This document shows, piece after piece, positions 1 to 5,375 of a stretch of DNA of 6,276 bases (the stretch's first letter is position 1; each line of letters begins with the position of its first letter). Below the pieces are notes generated by a model. The model was not told the DNA's origin. It ran no database searches and saw only the letters and a program-made list of their open reading frames with translations. Source of the stretch: Oscillospiraceae bacterium (GTDB taxonomy: Bacteria; Bacillota; Clostridia; Christensenellales; Aristaeellaceae). The DNA is taken from contig JAISBH010000029.1 in NCBI GenBank assembly GCA_031266295.1, positions 1-6,276 of the forward strand, written 5' to 3'. Both the position numbers and the translations under genes were made by a program.

Positions 1-111
1 GCGGTAGTTGATCGTCTCAGGCTTGGCTACCTCGCCGTGAGACCATTCGAGTATCTTCTCGGGCGAGGCCATACCGATCTGGACGGAGTCCAGGTTCATC
101 AATTCTAACAA
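1..111 (-). CDS. rpoC: RNA polymerase beta' subunit, N-terminal fragment (partial at window edge)
   Basis: This is the first 37 codons of the beta' subunit of RNA polymerase, the partner of RpoB in the catalytic core; the rest lies beyond the left edge. The reading frame contains IGMASPEKI and GEVAKPETINYR, which match the conserved beta' N-terminus (IGLASPxxI, SxGEVxKPETINYR). I chose the TTG at 111-109 as start: a strong AAGGAGG lies 7 nt upstream, and the resulting start M-L-E-L is the usual RpoC opening. The in-frame ATG at 99-97 is 19 nt from that site, too far. The gene follows rpoB with a gap of only 12 nt, so the two are co-transcribed and probably translationally coupled. Identity is certain; the start is well supported but not proven. 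Confidence 0.96.
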   Translation of the reverse strand, partial: MLELMNLDSVQIGMASPEKILEWSHGEVAKPETINYR

Positions 112-117
112 GGCAGC

Positions 118-126
118 GCCTCCTTA
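118..126 (-). promoter_or_regulatory. rpoC ribosome binding site overlapping the rpoB stop codon
   Basis: Read on the minus strand, TAAGGAGG combines the rpoB stop codon TAA (126-124) with a near-perfect Shine-Dalgarno sequence, AAGGAGG (125-119). It is followed 7 nt later by TTG at 111. This decides the rpoC start and places ribosomes finishing rpoB on the rpoC initiation site, an arrangement that favours balanced beta and beta' synthesis. Confidence 0.85.
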
Positions 127-3100
127 TTCAGCGTTTCCCAAGTCCTCCGGCACGTCCGCCGCAACCGTAGGTTCGTCGTCCTCCAGCCCCAGGTCGATCA
201 GGTCGGACATCGAATCGTCCAAGTTGTACAGATCGTCCAGCGCCAGATCGTCCAGATCGTCTTCCTCTTCGTCAGGCGAGGACTGAGCTTCGAGGATATC
301 CTCGTTGCCCGCGAGATTCACGTCCAGCGGCTCGAGGTCGTCGTCGTCCGTCTCACGGATCTCGATGATCTGCTTATCCTCGCTGAGCACCTTGAAATCC
401 AGCGCGAGGGACTGCAGTTCCTTTATCAGCACCTTGAACGACTCGGGCACGCCCGGCTCGGGTATGTTCTTGCCCTTCACGATGGCCTCGTACGTCTTGA
501 CTCGGCCCACCACGTCGTCCGACTTGACGGTTAATATCTCCTGCAGCGTGTTGGCCGCGCCGTACGCCTCGAGCGCCCACACCTCCATCTCGCCGAAACG
601 CTGCCCGCCGAACTGCGCCTTGCCTCCCAAGGGCTGCTGCGTGACCAGTGAATACGGACCCGTCGAACGAGCGTGAATCTTGTCGTCGACCAGGTGCGAG
701 AGTTTCAATATATACATGTATCCGACCGTGACCTCGTTCTCGAACGGCTCGCCCGTACGCCCGTCGTACAGCGTGGTCTTGCCGGTGATGTTGAGGCCCG
801 CCGTCCTCAAGGCGGCGTCTATGTCGTCCTTGCTCGCTCCGTCGAACACGGTGGTGGCCACGTGCCAGCCTAGAAGTTTCGCGGCCATGCCCAAGTGAAC
901 CTCGAGTACCTGCCCGATATTCATACGGCTGGGCACGCCCAGCGGGTTGAGCACGATCTGCAGCGGTGTGCCGTCGGGCAGGAAGGGCATATCCTCTTCG
1001 CGCATGATGCGCGATATAACGCCCTTGTTACCGTGGCGACCGGCCATCTTGTCGCCGACCGATATCTTGCGCTTCTGCGCGATGTACACGCGCACCATCT
1101 TGTTGACGCCGGGGGAAAGTTCGTCGCGGTTTTCGCGGGTGAACGTTTTGACGTCCACGATGATGCCGTATTCACCGTGGGGCACACGCAGGGAAGTGTC
1201 GCGCACCTCGCGCGCCTTCTCGCCGAATATCGCGCGCAGCAGGCGTTCCTCGGCGGTCAGCTCGGTTTCGCCCTTGGGCGTGACCTTACCCACCAGGATA
1301 TCGCCCGCGCGCACCTCCGCGCCGACGCGAATCACGCCCGTTTCATCAAGGTCGCGCAGGGCGTCTTCGCCGACGTTGGGTATATCGCGGGTGATCTCCT
1401 CGGGCCCGAGCTTGGTGTCGCGGGCCTCGGTCTCATACTCCTCGATGTGGATCGAGGTGAATATATCCTCTTTGACCATCTTCTCGCTGATCAGTATGGC
1501 GTCCTCGTAGTTGTAGCCTTCCCATGTCATGAACCCCATCAGTATATTGCGTCCCAGGCCGATCTCGCCCTTCTCGGTGGACGGGCCGTCGGCGATGATC
1601 TGCCCCTTCTCAATCCGCTCGCCCGCGGCGACTATCGGGCGCTGGTTGATGCAAGTGCCCTGGTTGGAGCGGACAAACTTGCGCAGCTTGTACTGATGCA
1701 AAGACCGGTCGTCCGCGCGCACGTTGATCTGATCCGCGCTGACCCGCTCTATCACGCCGTTCTCCTCGGCGATAGCCACCACGCCTGAATCACGCGCGGT
1801 CTTGTACTCCATGCCCGTGCCGATGATTGGGGCCTCCGGCACCAGCAGCGGCACGGCCTGGCGCTGCATGTTCGAACCCATCAGTGCGCGGATCGCGTCG
1901 TCGTTCTCCAGGAACGGTATCATAGCCGTCGCTACCGACACAACCTGCTTGGGGCTGACGTCGATAAAGTCAACCTTCTCGCGCGCGACAGCGGTTATCT
2001 CGGCCCGGATGCGCACGGCGACGCGCTCGTTGATGAAATTACCGTTGGCGTCCAGCGGCTCGTTCGCCTGGGCGATGATATATTTGTCTTCCTCATCGGC
2101 GGTGAGGTAGATAATATCGGGAGTGACCGCGTGGGTGGCGGGATCGACGCAGCGGTACGGCGCCTCGATGAAGCCGTACTCGTTGATTCGCGCGTACGTC
2201 GCCAGCGATCCGATCAGCCCGATGTTCGGGCCTTCCGGCGTCTCCACGGGGCAGATACGCGAGTAGTGGGAGTAGTGCACGTCGCGAACCTCGAACGAGG
2301 CGCGCTCACGGTTCAGGCCGCCGGGGCCTAGCGCGGAGAGGCGGCGCTTGTGGGTCAGCTCGGCCAAGGGGTTCGGCTGATCGAGAAACTGGGAGAGCTG
2401 GCTTGATCCGAAGAACTCCTTTATCGCCGCAGACACGGGGCGGATGTTGATCAGTTCCTGAGGCCGCACGTCATTGGTGTCCTGGATGGCCATGCGTTCC
2501 TTGACCACGCGCTCCAGGCGCGACATGCCGATGCGTATCTGATTCTGCAGCAGCTCGCCGACGGAGCGCACGCGGCGGTTGCCCAGATGATCGATATCGT
2601 CGGTATGGCCGACGCCGTAATTCAGCCCGATCAGGTAACTGATAGAGGCCGCGATGTCGTCGACCATTATATGTTTAGGCACTAGCTGCGAGATATTCTC
2701 CCGCACCAGCTGCTTGAGTTGATCATCGTCCAGCCCGTCCTGCTCGACATGGCGGAGCAGTTCCCTGAATGTGGGCAGATGGACTTTCTCCAATATCCCT
2801 GCGGACGCCGGCGGAAACGGCAGCCACTTCGACGCGTCGACGAAGCCGTTACCCACTATCTTAAGCCTGTGTCCCTCGATCATCACCTCGGCCGATTCGA
2901 TGCCGCAGTCCTCTATGGCTTGGGCCATATCGGGGTGAATGCGAGCGCCCTCCTTGACCAGTACCTCGCCGGTTTCCGGGTGTACGACGGTTACGGCCGC
3001 GATCTGGCCGGACAGCCGCGCCGCGAGCGACAGCTTCTTGTTGAACTTATGCCGACCCACGCGCATCAGGTCGTAGCGCTTCGGGTCGAAGAACAGGCTG

Positions 3101-3870
3101 TTGAGCAGGCTGCGCGCCGAGTCCACCGTCGGAGGTTCGCCGGGACGCAGTCGGCGGTATATCTCCAGCAGACCGTCTTCCTCGGTCTTGCTGTCGTCGT
3201 CGCGGGCGATCGTGGCGGTTAGGCGATCGTCCTCGCCGAATAAGCGTGTGATGTCCGCGTCAGTGCCGTAGCCCAGCGCGCGCAATATAATCGTGATGGG
3301 CAGCTTGCGTGCGCGATCCACGCGCACCCACATCACGTCGTTGCTATCGGTTTCATATTCCAGCCACGCGCCGCGGTTGGGGATCAGCGTCGCGCTGTAG
3401 AGCAGCTTGCCCGCCTTGTCCCGGGTCGCGGTGAAGTACGTCCCGGGGCTGCGCACCAACTGGCTGATTATGACGCGTTCCGCGCCATTGATGATGAACG
3501 TGCCGTTCTCAGTCATCAGCGGGAAGTCGCCCATGAATACATCGGATTCCTTGATCTCGCCCGTTTCCTTATTCTTAAGCCTGACGAACACCTTCAGCGG
3601 CGCGGCGTACGTCAGGTCGCGTTCCTTGCATTTCTCCACGGAGTTCTTGGGTTTGTCGTCCAGCGAGTAATCAACGAATTCCAGCACGAGGTTCTCGCTG
3701 TAGTCGGTGATGGGCGACACATCAGCCAGCACTTCTCGCATGTCCTCGTTTAGAAACCGTTGGTACGAGTTTTTCTGTACCTCAATTAGGTTGGGCATCT
3801 CCAGCACTTCCGCTATGCGCGAAAAGCTGACCCGTTCCCGCAGTTTTCCCATGGGCACCTTGTGGATCAC
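124..3870 (-). CDS. rpoB: DNA-directed RNA polymerase beta subunit
   Basis: This gene encodes the beta subunit, which forms half of the active-site cleft of RNA polymerase. From the GTG at 3870 it has 1248 residues. Landmarks in order: the N-terminal EVLEMPNLIE and NGAERVIISQLVRSPG segments; the rifampicin-binding region at about 488-534 (GSSQLSQFLDQ through THKRRLSALGPGG); FMTWEGYNYEDAILISE at about 780-796; the catalytic-centre GDKMAGRHGNKG at about 939-950 with its RNA-contacting lysines; and HARSTGPYSLVTQQPLGG at about 1066-1083. The large inserts of E. coli beta are missing, as in Firmicutes. The last 75 residues are an acidic tail. Start choice: the GTG has a purine-rich GGAGAGGGGGG just upstream, whereas the ATG at 3966 and the ATG at 3888 would add residues not seen in relatives and lack a ribosome site. 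The positions equivalent to E. coli D516, H526 and S531 are wild type, so no classical rifampicin-resistance change is visible. Confidence 0.98.
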   Translation of the reverse strand: MIHKVPMGKLRERVSFSRIAEVLEMPNLIEVQKNSYQRFLNEDMREVLADVSPITDYSENLVLEFVDYSLDDKPKNSVEKCKERDLTYAAPLKVFVRLKNKETGEIKESDVFMGDFPLMTENGTFIINGAERVIISQLVRSPGTYFTATRDKAGKLLYSATLIPNRGAWLEYETDSNDVMWVRVDRARKLPITIILRALGYGTDADITRLFGEDDRLTATIARDDDSKTEEDGLLEIYRRLRPGEPPTVDSARSLLNSLFFDPKRYDLMRVGRHKFNKKLSLAARLSGQIAAVTVVHPETGEVLVKEGARIHPDMAQAIEDCGIESAEVMIEGHRLKIVGNGFVDASKWLPFPPASAGILEKVHLPTFRELLRHVEQDGLDDDQLKQLVRENISQLVPKHIMVDDIAASISYLIGLNYGVGHTDDIDHLGNRRVRSVGELLQNQIRIGMSRLERVVKERMAIQDTNDVRPQELINIRPVSAAIKEFFGSSQLSQFLDQPNPLAELTHKRRLSALGPGGLNRERASFEVRDVHYSHYSRICPVETPEGPNIGLIGSLATYARINEYGFIEAPYRCVDPATHAVTPDIIYLTADEEDKYIIAQANEPLDANGNFINERVAVRIRAEITAVAREKVDFIDVSPKQVVSVATAMIPFLENDDAIRALMGSNMQRQAVPLLVPEAPIIGTGMEYKTARDSGVVAIAEENGVIERVSADQINVRADDRSLHQYKLRKFVRSNQGTCINQRPIVAAGERIEKGQIIADGPSTEKGEIGLGRNILMGFMTWEGYNYEDAILISEKMVKEDIFTSIHIEEYETEARDTKLGPEEITRDIPNVGEDALRDLDETGVIRVGAEVRAGDILVGKVTPKGETELTAEERLLRAIFGEKAREVRDTSLRVPHGEYGIIVDVKTFTRENRDELSPGVNKMVRVYIAQKRKISVGDKMAGRHGNKGVISRIMREEDMPFLPDGTPLQIVLNPLGVPSRMNIGQVLEVHLGMAAKLLGWHVATTVFDGASKDDIDAALRTAGLNITGKTTLYDGRTGEPFENEVTVGYMYILKLSHLVDDKIHARSTGPYSLVTQQPLGGKAQFGGQRFGEMEVWALEAYGAANTLQEILTVKSDDVVGRVKTYEAIVKGKNIPEPGVPESFKVLIKELQSLALDFKVLSEDKQIIEIRETDDDDLEPLDVNLAGNEDILEAQSSPDEEEDDLDDLALDDLYNLDDSMSDLIDLGLEDDEPTVAADVPEDLGNAE
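127..351 (-). other. Acidic C-terminal tail of RpoB
   Basis: The last 75 codons of rpoB, after the conserved EIRE, encode a low-complexity tail with 31 Asp/Glu and no Lys or Arg, with recurring DDL units. It should be disordered and highly negative. Bacillus and clostridial beta subunits often end in a shorter acidic stretch; this one is longer. No specific function can be read from it. Confidence 0.8.
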
Positions 3871-3875
3871 GGAAA

Positions 3876-3886
3876 CCCCCCTCTCC
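3876..3886 (-). promoter_or_regulatory. rpoB ribosome binding site deciding the GTG start
   Basis: On the minus strand the run GGAGAGGGGGG is followed after 5 nt by GTG at 3870. Its distance fits GTG 3870. The other in-frame candidates (GTG 3858, ATG 3852, ATG 3888, ATG 3966) are at poor distances or have no such purine run. It is G-rich rather than a canonical AGGAGG, so initiation strength is uncertain. Confidence 0.7.
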
Positions 3887-4009
3887 ATCAACAAAACCCA
3901 CGCAGTCGCGCGAGGGCAAAAAATCCTGTCCGCATCGCGTGGAAATCCCTTCCCCCCTATTGCCAAGCGGCGCGAACTGGTGTAGAATCATGTCAGAACA
4001 AATCGCATT

Positions 4010-4044
4010 ATCCGTGAGAGGGGCATAGAAACCCCCAAACGGAT
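4010..4044 (-). repeat. Inverted repeat in the rpoB 5' leader
   Basis: On the minus-strand transcript, ATCCGT (4044-4039) is complementary to ACGGAT (4015-4010), and inside it GGGG (within 4036-4032) can pair with CCCC (4023-4020). This gives a hairpin with an internal loop beginning only a few nucleotides after the predicted transcription start. There is no U-run behind it, so it is not an intrinsic terminator. It could stabilise the 5' end of the mRNA or be a regulatory fold; the function is unknown. Confidence 0.5.
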
Positions 4045-4054
4045 ACAAGTTTAA

Positions 4055-4083
4055 ATGATAGCACACTTTGTCCGGCGTGTCAA
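4055..4083 (-). promoter_or_regulatory. Sigma-A type promoter for rpoBC
   Basis: Read on the minus strand there is a perfect -35 box TTGACA (4083-4078), a 17-nt spacer and a -10 box TATCAT (4060-4055), five of six matches to TATAAT. Transcription should begin near 4049 and gives an untranslated leader of about 180 nt before the rpoB GTG. It is the best promoter match on this strand in the intergenic region and explains expression of rpoB without upstream rplJL. Confidence 0.85.
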
Positions 4084-4153
4084 TAGCCCGGCCTAAGTTT
4101 TTGGCCGAATATTTTTGGGGAAGAATGTGAGCACAATAAAGAAAACCAATTTC

Positions 4154-4195
4154 ATTGCAATTGAAGCGATCGTGGAGGGCATTTGATTTTGCAAT
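4154..4195. repeat. Short repeated TTGCAAT motif between the two promoters
   Basis: The perfect 8-bp palindrome ATTGCAAT lies at 4154-4161, and TTGCAAT recurs at 4189-4195, 34 bp further on. A related TTGCTGCAA is at 4215-4223. The motifs sit in the AT-rich spacer upstream of both promoters, where an operator could lie, but they are short enough to occur by chance. Confidence 0.25.
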
Positions 4196-4239
4196 CCATC
4201 CCTCAAATTCGAAATTGCTGCAAGCCTATAAAAAAATCC

Positions 4240-4268
4240 TTGACAAAACCACCGCATTGTGGTAGCAT
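4240..4268 (+). promoter_or_regulatory. Sigma-A type promoter for infC-rpmI-rplT
   Basis: A perfect -35 box TTGACA (4240-4245) is separated by 17 nt from the -10 box TAGCAT (4263-4268, four of six matches). An A-rich stretch (4228-4237) directly upstream of the -35 box could act as an UP element. Transcription should begin at about 4273-4277, which gives a leader of about 150 nt before the IF3 start. Confidence 0.85.
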
Positions 4269-4274
4269 TTTCAT

Positions 4275-4409
4275 GTAAAAGTAGAAGCTGTCCGCTTCTC
4301 ACCTGGCGGCATTGCCAGCCGGGTTGTGGGTTTGTTATGATCCGCCGTTATCGCGGCGGGATTGTGTGACTCATGGGCGGACGGCGACGTCCGTTTTTTT
4401 TGTTATGTC
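4275..4409 (+). ncRNA. Structured infC leader, probable L20-type autoregulatory attenuator
   Basis: The leader can form a series of hairpins: AGAAGC (4283-4288) with GCTTCT (4294-4299), CTGGC (4303-4307) with GCCAG (4314-4318), CCGCCG (4342-4347) with CGGCGG (4354-4359), and the terminator at 4378-4393. TCCGCC (4341-4346) is also perfectly complementary to GGCGGA (4376-4381), which overlaps the 5' arm of the terminator, so an antiterminator and a terminator fold exclude each other. In Bacillus subtilis the infC-rpmI-rplT operon is repressed by its product L20, which promotes premature termination in the leader. The same gene order plus a leader terminator suggests the same control here. The assignment to the L20 leader family is inference; no covariance search was run. 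Confidence 0.72.
4378..4401 (+). terminator. Intrinsic terminator (attenuator) in the infC leader
   Basis: A perfect 6-bp stem CGGACG (4378-4383) / CGTCCG (4388-4393) closes a GCGA tetraloop of the GNRA type and is followed at once by eight T (4394-4401). It lies after the promoter and just before the infC ribosome site, with no gene upstream that needs terminating, so it must act on the infC transcript itself as an attenuator. Confidence 0.9.
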
Positions 4410-4427
4410 AGGAGGTGTATCGATATA
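4410..4427 (+). promoter_or_regulatory. infC ribosome binding site with ATA start codon
   Basis: AGGAGGTG (4410-4417) is an excellent Shine-Dalgarno sequence. Seven nt later, in the IF3 frame, is ATA (4425-4427). The first in-frame ATG (4440) is 22 nt away, which is too far; ATC (4419) is too close. The site begins 8 nt after the terminator U-run. Confidence 0.75.
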
Positions 4428-5075
4428 GCCGCGGATCTGATGATCAATGAGGAAATCCGTGACCGCGAGGTTAGGGTTATCGCGCCCAATGGCGACCAGC
4501 TTGGGGTGATGACTTCCCGCCGCGCCCTGGATTTGGCCGAGGAACAATCGCTGGATTTGGTGAAGATTGTCGCGAACGCGCATCCGCCGGTCTGCAAGCT
4601 GATGGATTACGATAAGTATCGGTTCGAGACGGCCAAACGTGAGCGCGAGATCCGCAAAAATCAAAAAATTGTTACCCTGAAGGAAGTTCAGCTCTCCGCG
4701 ACCATTGAGGAAGCCGACGTCCAGGTTAAGGCCAAGGCCGCGCTCAAATTCCTGCAGGACGGCGACAAGGTCAAGGTTTCCATCCGTTTCAGGGGGCGCC
4801 AGATCACTCATGCCGAGATCGGCGTGAAGGTGATGAACGACTTCATGGATCGCGTAAAGGAATTTGCCGTGATGGAACGTCGACCGTTGTTGGAAGGCCG
4901 TCACATGATAATGATTCTTTCGCCCAAGGAACCCGCCAAGGAAGCGTCCGCAGCCAAAGCTCCGCTCAGGACACAGTCGGCGCGCCCGGCTCTCGCTTCG
5001 GACGCCAAGCCTGAATCCAGAAAACAAGCAGTTCCGGCGGCTAGGCCGATACCCAACGCGACTCCCCGGCCCTAA
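4425..5075 (+). CDS. infC: Translation initiation factor IF-3
   Basis: IF3 binds the 30S subunit, prevents premature 50S joining and checks the start codon and initiator tRNA. From the ATA at 4425 the protein has 216 residues. INEEIRDREVRVI (7-19) begins the N-terminal domain. PPVCKLMDYDKYRFE (54-68) is the family signature, with Asp where Gly is usual in DYGK. A basic linker (about 71-81) follows, then the C-terminal domain with GDKVKVSIRFRGRQITH (113-129), ending at MIMILSPK. Residues 168-216 are a tail rich in Ala, Pro, Lys and Arg, so the protein is some 35-45 residues longer than the usual 170-180. Start: ATA fits the strong ribosome site; a longer frame open from TTG 4362 would run through the terminator. 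IF3 genes of other bacteria also use AUU-like starts for autocontrol. It is first in an operon with rpmI (24-nt gap). Confidence 0.96.
   Translation: MAADLMINEEIRDREVRVIAPNGDQLGVMTSRRALDLAEEQSLDLVKIVANAHPPVCKLMDYDKYRFETAKREREIRKNQKIVTLKEVQLSATIEEADVQVKAKAALKFLQDGDKVKVSIRFRGRQITHAEIGVKVMNDFMDRVKEFAVMERRPLLEGRHMIMILSPKEPAKEASAAKAPLRTQSARPALASDAKPESRKQAVPAARPIPNATPRP
4926..5072 (+). other. Low-complexity C-terminal extension of IF3
   Basis: Codons 168-216 of infC encode a tail made mainly of Ala, Pro, Lys, Arg and Ser with no hydrophobic core pattern. It follows the normal end of the IF3 C-terminal domain. It is likely disordered and net basic, and could contact rRNA. Basic or Ala/Pro-rich IF3 tails are known in some other bacterial groups; I do not recognise this one. 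Confidence 0.75.
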
Positions 5076-5099
5076 ACCATATTTAGGAGGGATACGCCC

Positions 5100-5297
5100 A
5101 TGCCCAAGCAAAAAACCCACAAAGGCGCCGCCAAACGCTTTCGCGTGACCAAGTCTGGTCTGCTCAAGCGCGCCAGCGCCTTTCGCAACCATATGATGGG
5201 CCATAAAACCGCCAAGCAGAAGCGCAATCTGCGCAACGGTGGCTACGTCGACCAAACCCAGGCTGGCACGATGAAGAAACTTATTCCATATGCGTAA
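5100..5297 (+). CDS. rpmI: 50S ribosomal protein L35
   Basis: This is a 65-residue basic protein of the large ribosomal subunit, full length for the L35 family. It starts with MPKQKTHKGAAKRFRVT, the conserved opening, continues with SGLLKRASAFRNHM and ends in MKKLIPYA, as expected. The ATG at 5100 has a perfect AGGAGG (5085-5090) 9 nt upstream, so the start is secure. It lies 24 nt after infC and 78 nt before rplT in the conserved infC-rpmI-rplT order, so it shares the infC promoter and leader attenuator. Nothing in the protein is unusual. Confidence 0.98.
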   Translation: MPKQKTHKGAAKRFRVTKSGLLKRASAFRNHMMGHKTAKQKRNLRNGGYVDQTQAGTMKKLIPYA

Positions 5298-5302
5298 TTA
5301 TC

Positions 5303-5344
5303 TGGGATAAGGGACAAAATCCCGTACCGATAATACTTATCCCA
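5303..5344 (+). repeat. Inverted repeat in the rpmI-rplT gap
   Basis: TGGGATAAG (5303-5311) is perfectly complementary to CTTATCCCA (5336-5344), 9 bp around a 24-nt interior. Inside, GGGA (5311-5314) can pair with TCCC (5320-5323). TTATC (5298-5302) can also pair with GATAA (5306-5310) or GATAA at 5329-5333, offering alternative folds. No U-run follows, so this is not a standard terminator. The stem ends 17 nt before the rplT ribosome site and may affect rplT translation or mRNA processing. Confidence 0.6.
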
Positions 5345-5375
5345 TCATCGTTAATCTTCAAGGGAGGGACTAGCT

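Larger units (their letters stand above)
3871..4424. other. Divergent intergenic regulatory region between rpoBC and infC-rpmI-rplT
   Basis: These 554 bases hold no credible gene. From left to right they contain the rpoB leader (about 3871-4049, minus), the rpoB promoter (4055-4083, minus), an AT-rich spacer (about 4084-4239) with short TTGCAAT repeats and an A-tract, the infC promoter (4240-4268, plus), and the infC leader with its terminator (about 4275-4409, plus). The predicted transcription starts lie about 225 bp apart, so the promoters do not overlap but could share regulators bound in the AT-rich middle. A 5-bp inverted repeat (4089-4093 with 4103-4107) sits just behind the rpoB -35 box and is probably insignificant. 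Confidence 0.75.

Noticed and set aside
895..1788. Open frame of 297 codons on the plus strand inside rpoB
   Set aside because: It is antisense to highly conserved rpoB codons, and the His/Val/Leu-rich product matches nothing I recognise. It is a typical shadow frame in GC-rich DNA.
3871..3966. Extra 32 residues at the RpoB N-terminus from the ATG at 3966
   Set aside because: The added residues do not resemble the family N-terminus, there is no good ribosome site at 3966 or at ATG 3888, and GTG 3870 has one.
3782..4066. Minus-strand frame of 94 codons overlapping the rpoB start
   Set aside because: It begins right at the predicted rpoB promoter/transcription start, lies mostly in another frame over rpoB, and shows no family pattern.
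4089..4120. Terminator-like hairpin on the plus strand (CGGCC / GGCCG followed by AATATTTTT)
   Set aside because: The stem is only 5 bp with a 9-nt loop, and no plus-strand gene lies upstream for it to terminate.
4093..4302. Minus-strand frame of 69 codons in the intergenic region
   Set aside because: It overlaps the infC promoter and leader, has no ribosome site that I can see, and the short hydrophobic stretch comes from AT-rich DNA.
4362..4424. N-terminal extension of IF3 from the TTG at 4362
   Set aside because: The extension would be read through the terminator hairpin and its U-run, has no ribosome site, and adds residues absent from IF3 proteins. The strong AGGAGGTG lies downstream of it.
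4371..5255. Open frame of 294 codons on the minus strand opposite infC and rpmI
   Set aside because: It lies antisense to two certain genes, crosses their gap, has no recognisable domain, and is explained by the codon structure of the real genes.
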